From positions 1 to 40,186 of IMG/VR virus record IMGVR_UViG_3300030104_003559: a stretch of DNA of 40,186 nt; one strand, written 5' to 3'. This DNA comes from a virus. Within the stretch, counting starts at the first letter, position 1; every line of letters starts with the position of its first letter. Positions 9,411-16,482 of the stretch are shown piece by piece. The notes below the pieces were generated by a model. The model ran no database searches. It was not told the DNA's origin and was given only the letters and a program-made list of their open reading frames with translations. The position numbers and the translations under genes are program-made.

Positions 9411-10107
9411 ACCGAATCCTCTTTCCTATACATTTTAATAGCCACTCGTCTAATAAATCACGACTCGACAAACGACTTTGTAAATGGTGCAAAAGCAACT
9501 GATCGCCAAGATATAAACCGATATGATTTAGTCCAGGTGATCGCATACTCATTAACAATAAATCATTCTTTTGTAATTCTTCTTCAGGTCTTAACTCTCG
9601 AAATCCTGTTGCAATAAAAGAACGCTCAAACATTGGATTTAAAATAAAAGCTTCTGAACTTGTGGGCCTATCCCAATCTCTTAAATTTATTCCAAGTTCT
9701 TCCTTGTAATAATCACGGCACAATGACCAACAATCATTTATACCCCATACCCATTTACGGCCTATTAAAGGTGCTTTATATCCGCAAGGTTCATATTCAA
9801 CCCATTGTTCTAAATTTGGCTGAATTACATACCATTTAAGTTTAGTTTTTTCGCAAGCAACCTTATCAGCCATTGATAATTCTGGTGCTGTTACTGGATG
9901 ACTGTGAACAATAGCTATTATCTCTCCTGTATCCTCTGCCTTTGCCCAATCTTCTGGGGCAATAATAAACATATCTTTTTTGTCTTCTGCAATATTCTTA
10001 CAAGCAAAATAAGTTTCTTTCCCTTTAACAACAACTAATAAACCACAAGACTCAAAAGGATCTTCACCCTTTGCATGATTTAAAGCTTTATTTTTCCAAG
10101 TCATCAA
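9397..10107 (-). CDS. K: Tail assembly protein, lambda K-like (JAMM + NlpC/P60)
   Basis: A 236-residue two-domain peptidase. The N-terminal JAMM/Mov34 zinc-peptidase domain has E19, then HSHP at 68-71 (H68, H70), S78 and D81. These fit the JAMM pattern HxHx(7)Sx(2)D. The C-terminal NlpC/P60 domain has the catalytic cysteine in NDCWSL (C126) and a histidine in NHIGLYL (H195). In lambda-type phages this protein is involved in tail-tip assembly and may cleave cell-wall peptide at entry. Both active sites look intact. It is also the only clear cell-wall-type hydrolase fold seen in the window. It overlaps L by 4 bases and I by 14. Confidence 0.92.
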   Translation of the reverse strand: MMTWKNKALNHAKGEDPFESCGLLVVVKGKETYFACKNIAEDKKDMFIIAPEDWAKAEDTGEIIAIVHSHPVTAPELSMADKVACEKTKLKWYVIQPNLEQWVEYEPCGYKAPLIGRKWVWGINDCWSLCRDYYKEELGINLRDWDRPTSSEAFILNPMFERSFIATGFRELRPEEELQKNDLLLMSMRSPGLNHIGLYLGDQLLLHHLQSRLSSRDLLDEWLLKCIGKRIRYDFA

Positions 10108-10658
10108 GAAAAAAATGATCCAATGCCAGGAAAATCAGCAGGTAAAACTTGTCTTTTAGGCAACCGAACACCCATAACGTCAATTTTTGCAGCTAATTCA
10201 AACTCAACAATTTCTCTTGTTTCTAATGATTTACGATCAATTATATAAATTTCATCTGGAAATAGAGCAGATGTATCAGGGGTATAAGGACTGCTGCCAC
10301 CAGGGAAATTAGTAGCGTCCAAATATCTTAAAAGCGTTCTTCTTCTTGTAACTTTTGCACCTTCTAACCCCATTGATAGTGTTAAAAGAATTGTCGTAAT
10401 TGTTCCTAAAACATTACTTATTCTTAGTGTTGGTCTAGGCAATTGTTTTCCATTAAATTCAAAACCTTCTGCCTCTATTGGTAAGGCCGTGTATGACTGA
10501 CCCGCGAAAACAATGTTTGAATTTGCATTTTGGCTCCTACCACTATGAAACCTATAAACAGTACTGGACCCGTGAATTGTTGAATTTAATTCAAGAATAA
10601 AAAGCTCAATAATTGAACTAGGATTTTGTTTTTGTAATTCACTAACAGGTACGGCCAT
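10104..10658 (-). CDS. L: Minor tail protein, lambda L-like, lacking the cysteine domain
   Basis: A 184-residue protein between M and K with the L-family pattern: SSIIELFILEL, then SIVFAG-type QSYTALPIEAEGFEFNGK, LPRPTLRISN and RTLLRYLD, and a final beta segment ending in RLPKRQVLP. Lambda L is longer (232 residues) and ends in a domain whose cysteines hold an iron-sulphur cluster. Here the protein stops just where that domain would begin, and no cysteine is present anywhere. L belongs to the tail-tip complex between the tube and J. Its start overlaps the stop of M by one base. Confidence 0.88.
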   Translation of the reverse strand: MAVPVSELQKQNPSSIIELFILELNSTIHGSSTVYRFHSGRSQNANSNIVFAGQSYTALPIEAEGFEFNGKQLPRPTLRISNVLGTITTILLTLSMGLEGAKVTRRRTLLRYLDATNFPGGSSPYTPDTSALFPDEIYIIDRKSLETREIVEFELAAKIDVMGVRLPKRQVLPADFPGIGSFFS

Positions 10659-10999
10659 TAAGCTTCGAAAACCTCTTGAAAAGTTGCTTTTATTATGGCT
10701 CTATTTACATAAGGAATTGTTTTAGTCCAAGAGGGACAAATGTATTTACCTGATGAACTTTCCCCTGGAGCTGTCCAAGTAAAGCAATCAGAATCACTTG
10801 CTCTTGCATCTAAAAAAGTTTCAATAGTATCTGAATCAGTTTCAGAAACATTAAAAGTAAGTCTATAAACTTTCGGATTTTGATTCATCCCAAAAGTTAC
10901 TCTTGCTTGATATCCGTCTCCAAATTGCGTACTTCTTGTACGAGGTTTAGATGTTTTTGACATCCCATAAGTGGGAGATATAGAGGGAAAAGTTGCCAT
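10658..10999 (-). CDS. M: Minor tail protein, lambda M-like
   Basis: A 113-residue tail-tip protein. Features of the family are FGDGYQAR near residue 26, VYRLTFNVSETD at about 44, a short helix with ETFLDAR, a CFTWTAPG segment and a C-terminal KATFQEVFEA. M connects the end of the tail tube and tape measure to L in the lambda tail. It lies directly after the tape measure gene and overlaps L by one base, exactly in the lambda order H-M-L-K-I-J. Confidence 0.9.
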   Translation of the reverse strand: MATFPSISPTYGMSKTSKPRTRSTQFGDGYQARVTFGMNQNPKVYRLTFNVSETDSDTIETFLDARASDSDCFTWTAPGESSSGKYICPSWTKTIPYVNRAIIKATFQEVFEA

Positions 11000-11001
11000 A
11001 A

Positions 11002-12861
11002 TTAAGCAGGTGAGAGAAGTCCTCCAGGTCTTTTTTGTCTTGCAATTTCTTCTGTTACGGCTGTTGAAATTGCTCTACCTAGAATAGCGGCTTGTCCTTC
11101 ATCACCTTGGACCTCTGAACCAGAGGCATCAACATTAACAACAACATTTGTAGTAGAAGACCCTAATTGATCATTTGGAATAATAGTGCCTGCCTGTCTT
11201 GGTACAAATAATTCTGGACCCCTTTCACCTACAACTGAAGCTTTTCCTACGGGAGGTCTACCGCCATTTGCAAATCCTAAATTAGAGAATAATGGATTTC
11301 CTGTAGCTTTTAATCCTTGGGTAATGGCTAATCTCAAAAAAGCATCTGCAAGATCATCAATAATATTTTTTGCAATATCTCCTAATGATTTTGTTCCTTT
11401 TATTGCTTCCACCAAACTGTCTCTGATATTTGTTGCAATAGAATCACCAATTTTCTTATAAGCGTCCTTTAACTCTTTTGCTATTTCTTTTTGATCTTCT
11501 AAAAGTTTGTTTTGCTTATCTATTTCTGTTGTAACTTTTAATCTTTCCATGAGTTCGCCTTGTGTAAGCAAGTTCTTACTCATTTGTTTTTTTATACTAT
11601 CTTCACTAATCAGTAAGCCTAACTTACCAGCTTTTGCTAATTCTAATTGTTTATCTAGCTCTTTCTTTTTAAGCTTTAATTTGTCTAAACTTGCCTTTAC
11701 TTCTTCTGTTGTTCCTTCTTCTATTAAATCTTTTAATTTTTTTCGTTCTGTAATTTGTTTAATTATTGCCGTTGTAATTCCACCAATGGCCAAAGCAATC
11801 CCAACAAAAGGAATTGAAGCAAAAGCTAATTTTAATGCCCCAACCCCAACAGTTAATGCTGTAAAAGATTTTGAAGCTAATAATGCAACAACAGAAGCTT
11901 TTCCTAAACCTAAAGTTGCCGCAACTGATGAGATTCCTACCATACTTAATTTTGTTGCCAAAGTGCCTGCTGCTGCTGCTAACAAACCACCGACAACAAC
12001 TACACCTTTTGCAGCTACGGCCAATGCAGCCATTATTACAACTGTGTTACCTAATGGAGTTTCTATAAACGCTGTAGTTGCTTCTACTAATGCTGTTAAA
12101 GCCTTTGTTCCTTCTAACACAGCAGGTGCAAAAAGATCCCCAAAAGCTTTTGAAAGTTCTTGAGTTTCATTTCTTAATAACTGAAAGACCATTGTGGGGT
12201 CTTTAGCCATTAACTCTTTTAAAGATTTCCCTCCATCTTTTTCTATTTTCTTTAATGCTCTGATAACAACAGGAGCTGTGATTTTACCTTGTGCTGCAAA
12301 AGCTCTTAACTGACCAACATTAATACCTAATTCATCAGCAATTGGTTTTTGAATAACACTCATTTGTTCAGCAATACTGTTGAACTCATCACCTCTTAAA
12401 ACACCTGAACCTAAAGCTTGAGTTAATTGCCTCATGGCTCCAGCTTGTTCTTGCGTAGAGGCTCCAGACAAAATTGCAGCAGTATTAAAACCGTTAAAAG
12501 TTGCTGAGATATCCTCCATTGTTGCTCCAAGAGGGGCCAACCTTGCTTGTAAGCCTGTAACGCCTTCTAAAGCCTCGTTTTGACTTAGACCGAATTTATC
12601 TTGTGCCTGTTCTACTAACTGCAGTGATTTTTTATATGTACCAGTTGCTTTTGTTAAAACTTTTAACCGTAAATCTAATTTACTAAAACTTGTTGCTTGT
12701 TTTACTGCCTGACTTATAACTGCAGTGGCTCCAATGCCTAGAAAAGCATTTCGCAAGACATTGACTGAACTTGTTAAAGACTGTGTTCTTTTTTGTACTT
12801 GTCCTAATGCTCTTGTTGCTTGTGAGCCGTCAACCGTAAGTTTTACATTTGACTGAGCCAC
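11002..12861 (-). CDS. Tape measure protein
   Basis: A 619-residue tape measure, which sets tail length and is ejected with the DNA. The N-terminal region has the tape-measure domain (ATSFSKLDLRLKVLTKATG, then LSGASTQEQAGAMRQLTQALGSG and GVLRGDEFNSI). A hydrophobic block at about 270-370 could span a membrane. A charged coiled coil (about 370-470) follows, then a C-terminal segment with FANGGRPPVGKASVVGERGPE, a pattern common in this family. With the usual 1.5 angstrom per residue, the tail would be about 90 nm. The start is GTG at 12861, three bases from ACTT-rich DNA with a weak AAGGT. It follows the chaperone pair. Confidence 0.92.
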   Translation of the reverse strand: MAQSNVKLTVDGSQATRALGQVQKRTQSLTSSVNVLRNAFLGIGATAVISQAVKQATSFSKLDLRLKVLTKATGTYKKSLQLVEQAQDKFGLSQNEALEGVTGLQARLAPLGATMEDISATFNGFNTAAILSGASTQEQAGAMRQLTQALGSGVLRGDEFNSIAEQMSVIQKPIADELGINVGQLRAFAAQGKITAPVVIRALKKIEKDGGKSLKELMAKDPTMVFQLLRNETQELSKAFGDLFAPAVLEGTKALTALVEATTAFIETPLGNTVVIMAALAVAAKGVVVVGGLLAAAAGTLATKLSMVGISSVAATLGLGKASVVALLASKSFTALTVGVGALKLAFASIPFVGIALAIGGITTAIIKQITERKKLKDLIEEGTTEEVKASLDKLKLKKKELDKQLELAKAGKLGLLISEDSIKKQMSKNLLTQGELMERLKVTTEIDKQNKLLEDQKEIAKELKDAYKKIGDSIATNIRDSLVEAIKGTKSLGDIAKNIIDDLADAFLRLAITQGLKATGNPLFSNLGFANGGRPPVGKASVVGERGPELFVPRQAGTIIPNDQLGSSTTNVVVNVDASGSEVQGDEGQAAILGRAISTAVTEEIARQKRPGGLLSPA

Positions 12862-12892
12862 TACTTATACAACCTTTTTTAATAGTTTAACC

Positions 12893-13419
12893 TTATAAGC
12901 TCCTTTTGCTTCTATTTGCCATTCTTTTTTCTTCCTCCGCTTTTATTTCATAAAAAGCAGCAAAATATATTAATTCTTCTTCAGTCATAGACGACCTTAG
13001 AACACTAACTGTTTGACCTAATTCTGTTGCTAGGAAAAATTCAAAATAAAGCCAATTATTCCCCTTTAACTTTTTTTTGCTGTATCCAAATCAATTTGAA
13101 CATCAAACAAAAACAACTCTATTTCGTTCAATACATTCTCAGGTAATTCTCTTTGTAAATTTGGAGCATCGGCAATGGCAAAAGCTTTTTTACCATCTTC
13201 AAGTTCTGCCATTTGACACAACAACTGAGTAGAAACTGTTAGAGCCTCATCTGTCCCCGCAGATGCTTGTGCTCTTTGTCTGTCGTGCCTTGTTAAAGGA
13301 GGAAAATACAAATCAATTATTTTTTCACCATTTCTATTTTTTAGCTCATATTTACGACGACTTGACATTTCATCACTAAAGGCATTAGTGATCAAATCAA
13401 CTGTTCTTTTTGTTGTCAT
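12893..13419 (-). CDS. Tail assembly chaperone GT fusion made by -1 frameshift
   Basis: The long form of the tail assembly chaperone, as in lambda G/GT. The first frame (13419-13066) ends GCA AAA AAA AGT TAA. If the ribosome slips back one base on the run of eight A (13078-13071), it avoids the stop and reads about 60 further codons to TAA at 12893. The new part contains LAT(E)LGQTVSVLRSSMTEEE, then YFAAFYEIKAEEEKR, which is just the kind of sequence found in T extensions (TVGxLRxxMSxxEF..W..). The slippery run matches A AAA AAA in the required phase. In lambda the fusion and the short form together hold the tape measure for tube polymerisation. Confidence 0.85.
13066..13419 (-). CDS. Tail assembly chaperone, short form (G-like)
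   Basis: A 117-residue chaperone located between the tail tube gene and the tape measure gene, the place of lambda G. It has ELKNRNGEKIIDLYFPPLTRHDRQRAQ near residue 26-52 and a helical C-terminal half ending DTAKKS. This frame ends at the slippery run, so most ribosomes would make this short product and a few the fused GT form. The start at 13419 has no Shine-Dalgarno. Instead the sequence AACCAACCCCC lies six bases before it. Confidence 0.85.
   Translation of the reverse strand: MTTKRTVDLITNAFSDEMSSRRKYELKNRNGEKIIDLYFPPLTRHDRQRAQASAGTDEALTVSTQLLCQMAELEDGKKAFAIADAPNLQRELPENVLNEIELFLFDVQIDLDTAKKS
13071..13078 (-). promoter_or_regulatory. Slippery sequence for -1 frameshift
   Basis: Eight consecutive A on the minus strand, read GCA AAA AAA AGT in the zero frame, directly before the stop of the short chaperone. 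A -1 slip changes the reading to AAG TTA AAG GGG and opens the T-like extension. Confidence 0.8.
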
Positions 13420-13446
13420 AGCAAAGGGGGTTGGTTGTTTTTTTTA

Positions 13447-13869
13447 TTAAATTGCAGAGGTTATTGCTCCAGTTGTTATAAATGAAACATTTATAACTTG
13501 AGTTTCACCAAGAGACGCACCATATTCTGCTCCCGTAATAATTCCAGCAAAACTTATTTTTTTTGATGCTGTTGCACTGTCTGGGAACAACTCAAACAAC
13601 GCATCACCTGTATCTCCTGTGGTTATAACATCATCAATGAAACTTGTATAACCTGCACCAGACTCTGCTGGATCATACAAAAGTTCAACACTTCCTTCTC
13701 CAGAAATTAAACCACCAACAAAAGTTTTGGATGTGTCTCCTTGTTTTGTGGTTTCTAAAGTGTCCTTGCTTATAGATAAAGACCATGAACGAGTAGAGGC
13801 CACATCCGCTTCAGTGCCGCCTGAATTCTCAAACATGACTTTTCCTACATCACCTCTAATTGCGGCCAT
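13447..13869 (-). CDS. Major tail tube protein
   Basis: A 140-residue tail tube protein that stacks into hexameric rings around the tape measure. The pattern is that of siphovirus tube proteins: an N-terminal GDVGKVMFENSGGTEADVAST, then the strand SWSLSISKDTLETTKQGDTS, EGSVELLYDP, and a closing TQVINVSFITTGAITSAI. It sits upstream of the chaperone pair and after the tail terminator, the standard position. Start ATG 13869 is followed by MAAIRGD. Together with the M/L/K/I/J set this defines the tail as long and flexible. Confidence 0.85.
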   Translation of the reverse strand: MAAIRGDVGKVMFENSGGTEADVASTRSWSLSISKDTLETTKQGDTSKTFVGGLISGEGSVELLYDPAESGAGYTSFIDDVITTGDTGDALFELFPDSATASKKISFAGIITGAEYGASLGETQVINVSFITTGAITSAI

Positions 13870-13897
13870 GAGAATATAAAAAAGTATTATGGCTATA

Positions 13898-14041
13898 CTA
13901 ACCTTTTTCAGTATCTTTTACATTTTCAACAATTTTTTTATTTCTTTCCATATATCTTTTACAACGGCCATCCCAATAAGCAACATCCCTGCGACCTTTT
14001 ACAGCTTCTATAGCATCAAGCATTTCTTCTGTGAATTCCAT
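13898..14041 (-). CDS. Small unknown protein in tail operon (47 residues)
   Basis: A 47-residue frame that fills the gap between the tail terminator and tail tube genes. Its ATG at 14041 overlaps or abuts the stop of the tail terminator gene, and it ends at TAG 13898. The sequence is charged and helical (MEFTEEMLDAIEAVKGRRDV, then AYWDGRCKRYMERNKK). It is too short for many ORF finders, but its position, spacing and codon use fit the operon. I do not recognise the family. It might be an assembly factor. Confidence 0.6.
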   Translation of the reverse strand: MEFTEEMLDAIEAVKGRRDVAYWDGRCKRYMERNKKIVENVKDTEKG

Positions 14042-14043
14042 AA

Positions 14044-14460
14044 TTAAAGTTGTTCAAAGACTTCAAAAGTTATTCTAATCTGTGTTTGATAAAAACCATC
14101 AGGTGCTCCCGTTAAAGCTTCTGGTCCTGTAGGGGGATCAAAAATAACATTTGAAATTGTTTGTCGGTTATATAAATCTCTAAGTCTTTTTGCAATAATT
14201 AAATTTGCACCAGAGCCTGTAGCTTCAGGAGTGTAAGTATTTAAGAGAATTAAACCTGTTAAAGAATTATTGGAGTTAGTTGATTGACTTAAATAGACAT
14301 TTGCACCAAAGCTGATTTGACATTGAACAAATGATTTTAAATTAACTGAATCGAAAGCTGTGTTATTAAAAACAACGGGAATAGGTGGCACTAATTTTAA
14401 TTCAGTTTTTAACCTGCCTTCAATAGTTGCTCTAACTGCATTTAAATCAATAGCTGTCAT
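14044..14460 (-). CDS. Tail terminator protein (U-like)
   Basis: A 138-residue protein at the U position: after the gp10-type head-tail protein and before the tube. The layout (ATIEGRLKTEL near the start, PIPVVFNNTAF, a strand FVQCQISFGANV, LRDLYNRQTI and a C-terminal YQTQIRITFEVFEQL) fits the tail terminator family that caps the tube and joins it to the head. Its start overlaps the stop of the preceding gene by one base, and AAGGAGT on the minus strand at 14474-14468 is a good ribosome binding site. Confidence 0.8.
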   Translation of the reverse strand: MTAIDLNAVRATIEGRLKTELKLVPPIPVVFNNTAFDSVNLKSFVQCQISFGANVYLSQSTNSNNSLTGLILLNTYTPEATGSGANLIIAKRLRDLYNRQTISNVIFDPPTGPEALTGAPDGFYQTQIRITFEVFEQL

Positions 14461-14813
14461 CAGATACTCCTTTTGATTTTTTCATATTCTCTCTTAGCCC
14501 AATCTTCTAGTTCTTTTCCAATTAATTCTGGATATCCTTTAACAGTCTGTTGTTTTGTTCGATATTTTTTACCCCATGAAGGCGGCAAGTTTTTACCATA
14601 AGCAACTGGCTCTGCATATGGCAAGTTATTTAAAATTGTTCCTTTGTACGGCTTAGAAACGTCTGTTTGCCATGAAAGTCTTAAACGTCCTGTGTCTACT
14701 GGAGTTGCTTTTTTCACTCTCTTTGACCACTCTAAGGTGGTCACTCTGACCAAATCCTTTACAGCTTCAGCCATTACATCATCAATTTGATCTAGTCGTA
14801 TTTGTCTAACCAT
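14460..14813 (-). CDS. Head-tail connection protein, HK97 gp10-like
   Basis: A 117-residue protein with the clear HK97 gp10 signature: WSKRVKKATPVDTGRLRLSW at residues 29-48, then NLPYAEPVAYG and a basic helical end. Members act at the tail completion or neck step between head and tail. It overlaps its neighbours by one base each side, so translation is coupled through the connector block. The order connector, gp10-like, terminator, tube is normal for siphoviruses. Confidence 0.88.
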   Translation of the reverse strand: MVRQIRLDQIDDVMAEAVKDLVRVTTLEWSKRVKKATPVDTGRLRLSWQTDVSKPYKGTILNNLPYAEPVAYGKNLPPSWGKKYRTKQQTVKGYPELIGKELEDWAKREYEKIKRSI

Positions 14814-15169
14814 TACGACCTTAAAAACAATGTAAAAGCCACAGGAATATTATCTTGCTCTTCTGTCCTAACTTGCACGATTTTATAAACAATTGAATTA
14901 ATCAGAACACGGTCTTTAGGTGTAGGAACAAAATCAAGATCACCTGCTGATATTAAGCAAGTTTTATCCTGAGCTTGAATTAAATCATTTACCTCGGAAT
15001 TGCTTACGTTTTGAATAACACCTTTTATAGTTGTATCTAGAAAGCTTTCTACTATTTTTCCAGTTTCTTCGTTATAGCTTCCAGCAGTAACTTTTCTAAA
15101 AACAACAGAACCACCTACAGCTTTTAATGCTTTCGACGTTACTTTTTTTAAAGAAGAAGCAATGCCCAT
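14813..15169 (-). CDS. Head closure / head-tail adaptor protein
   Basis: A 118-residue protein with a beta-barrel-like pattern: GGSVVFRKVTAGSYNEETGK, then IKGVIQNVSNSEVNDLIQAQ, DKTCLISAGDLDFVPTPKDR and a final strand IVYKIVQVRTEE. This fits head-completion or stopper proteins of the SPP1 gp16/lambda FII type. It is encoded between a small unknown protein and the gp10-like protein and overlaps each by one base. The exact family name is not certain. Confidence 0.7.
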   Translation of the reverse strand: MGIASSLKKVTSKALKAVGGSVVFRKVTAGSYNEETGKIVESFLDTTIKGVIQNVSNSEVNDLIQAQDKTCLISAGDLDFVPTPKDRVLINSIVYKIVQVRTEEQDNIPVAFTLFLRS

Positions 15170-15399
15170 TACAAGCTATAAGCAATGACAGTTCCACTAT
15201 CTAATTTTACGCTTGTAATAACACCACATATCTCTGCAGTTGCATTCAAATTAATAGCCGTCAAATCACCATTTATATTTTCAGCAACAACCGTATTTAA
15301 AACAGCGTTGTTTAATGCTACTACTTTTCCAAACCTTCCTGTATGTGCATTGGTGTCATTAATGATTTTTGCTGCTGGATAGTCATAACCGTATCCCAT
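15169..15399 (-). CDS. Small beta-rich structural protein
   Basis: A 76-residue protein, MGYGYDYPAAKIINDTNAHT then GRFGKVVALNNAVL, ending in KLDSGTVIAYSL. Small proteins with the pattern 'THTGxFxxIxxLxdxV...GxxtxikLxsGtviAY' are common next to connector genes in tailed phages, but their job is not known to me. It may be a minor head or neck component. The stop overlaps the next start by one base, which supports a real, translated gene. Confidence 0.65.
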   Translation of the reverse strand: MGYGYDYPAAKIINDTNAHTGRFGKVVALNNAVLNTVVAENINGDLTAINLNATAEICGVITSVKLDSGTVIAYSL

Positions 15400-15401
15400 G
15401 A

Positions 15402-15962
15402 TTAAGCCCTCTTAATTGAAATGTTTCCTGGTGTGCTGATTCTAATCCCATTAAGGTATTCTTGAAACATTGGAGGAACTTGATCAGCACCAACAGCTCC
15501 AAAAAAACGAGGGGTTACATTTATTGATCCTATATTTACAGAGTTAAAATTTTCTAATCCTGATAAACCTAAAGCATCTTTGTTGTTATTTAAAAAAACA
15601 GCCAACACAACTTGTGCTTTTTTTACCCTGTCTGGAATTTCTGTATCTAAATAGTAATCAGCAACTAATCTATTCGGAAAACTTAAACCATATAAATTTG
15701 TATAAGTGTCTGGTTTTCTTACTCCTGATCTAGGCCATTGAAGGGCTTGAGAATCAGCCACTCTTGCACCTAAAAATCTTTCTCTGTCAATCCTCTGAGC
15801 TGCTGTGAAAAGTGCTCTATTTTGATTATCAACAGTAGAAGTAGACCATGCAGCTACATCATCATCTAAAACAAAACCTTCAACAATAGCGTTTGCACCA
15901 GAAAGATCTATATAAGTATTTGCAGAAGCACCCCCAACAGTTGCATCTAAACTAATTGCCAT
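15402..15962 (-). CDS. Head-tail connector, DnaT-like family
   Basis: A 186-residue helical protein of the adaptor type that binds under the portal. Features are TVGGASANTYIDLSGANAIV at the start, then AQRIDRERFLGARVADSQAL, QWPRSGV, a helix with VKKAQVVLAVFLNN and a C-terminal PPMFQEYLNG. Phage proteins of this kind are often called 'DnaT-like' in databases although they are connectors, not DNA-replication proteins. The start at 15962 follows AGAGGTAA on the minus strand, a good ribosome binding site. It overlaps the small basic frame upstream by 11 bases. Confidence 0.75.
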   Translation of the reverse strand: MAISLDATVGGASANTYIDLSGANAIVEGFVLDDDVAAWSTSTVDNQNRALFTAAQRIDRERFLGARVADSQALQWPRSGVRKPDTYTNLYGLSFPNRLVADYYLDTEIPDRVKKAQVVLAVFLNNNKDALGLSGLENFNSVNIGSINVTPRFFGAVGADQVPPMFQEYLNGIRISTPGNISIKRA

Positions 15963-16086
15963 GTTTTACCTCTTGTTTTTTTTCTCTGGGCTTTCTTTTA
16001 GGCTTTGATTTCTTTAAAAGAGTTGAGGCCGTTTTTTTTGCGGCCTCATTTTGCTCTCTCATACGCCTAAATGCGTAGATGCTCAT
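15952..16086 (-). CDS. Small very basic protein (44 residues)
   Basis: A 44-residue frame between the decoration protein and the connector. Its ATG at 16086 overlaps the TAA of the upstream gene (TAATG), and its TAG lies inside the next gene. The product is helical and very basic (MSIYAFRRMREQNEAAKK, then LLKKSKPKRKPREKK), which suggests nucleic-acid or capsid-interior binding. Small basic proteins at this place occur in other tailed phages, but I cannot name a family. Its coding DNA contains a perfect 8-bp hairpin at 16024-16048. Confidence 0.6.
   Translation of the reverse strand: MSIYAFRRMREQNEAAKKTASTLLKKSKPKRKPREKKQEVKHGN
16024..16048 (-). repeat. Perfect inverted repeat inside small basic gene
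   Basis: TGAGGCCG and CGGCCTCA form an 8-bp stem with a nine-base loop of mostly A on the transcript side. It is inside the 44-codon gene downstream of the decoration protein. The loop, not the downstream side, carries the homopolymer, so it is not a normal terminator. Confidence 0.55.
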
Positions 16087-16451
16087 TAACTTGCCGAACC
16101 TTTAAGTACAACAAAGTTAATTACGACTGCTTCACTTAATGAACTACCAGACACATTTGTGACTGTAATTTTAAAAGAACCAGCAGCTACGGCACTAACG
16201 CCAACAAGGTAAGAACCTGCAGTTCCTCCTGATGCAATAGCAAGCTGTGGAACATCAGCAGCAGCAACCTTGTCATTGTTTACTTGAAAAGTTGCCTCTG
16301 CTCCTGCACCTAAAGCTGCACCGTCCATTGTAACCACTCCTGTTTCTGTGTTTAAAGTAACAGCAGTAGTTTTATCGCTGGTCTGCGTAACAGACCCACC
16401 AGCAACAGGGCCGATCAGTTTCCCTGCTGTGACATCAAATAAAGATGGCAT
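16086..16451 (-). CDS. Head decoration-type protein
   Basis: A 121-residue beta-rich protein encoded directly after the major capsid gene, the usual place for capsid decoration proteins. It carries GGSVTQTSDKTTAVTLN, TGVVTMDGAALGAGAEATFQ, then AIASGGTAGSYLVGVSAV and TVSGSSLSEAVVINF-type ending (VTNVSGSSLSEAVVINFVVL). That last pattern is frequent in phage decoration or stabilisation proteins. The role is inferred from place and composition, not from a catalytic motif. Confidence 0.7.
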   Translation of the reverse strand: MPSLFDVTAGKLIGPVAGGSVTQTSDKTTAVTLNTETGVVTMDGAALGAGAEATFQVNNDKVAAADVPQLAIASGGTAGSYLVGVSAVAAGSFKITVTNVSGSSLSEAVVINFVVLKGSAS

Positions 16452-16482
16452 GACTTAAAACCTACAAAAGAAAGAATTTGAT

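Noticed and set aside
11507-12163. Plus-strand open frame of 218 codons inside the tape measure
   Set aside because: It is antisense to the hydrophobic and coiled part of the tape measure protein, and it has no start context and no family pattern.
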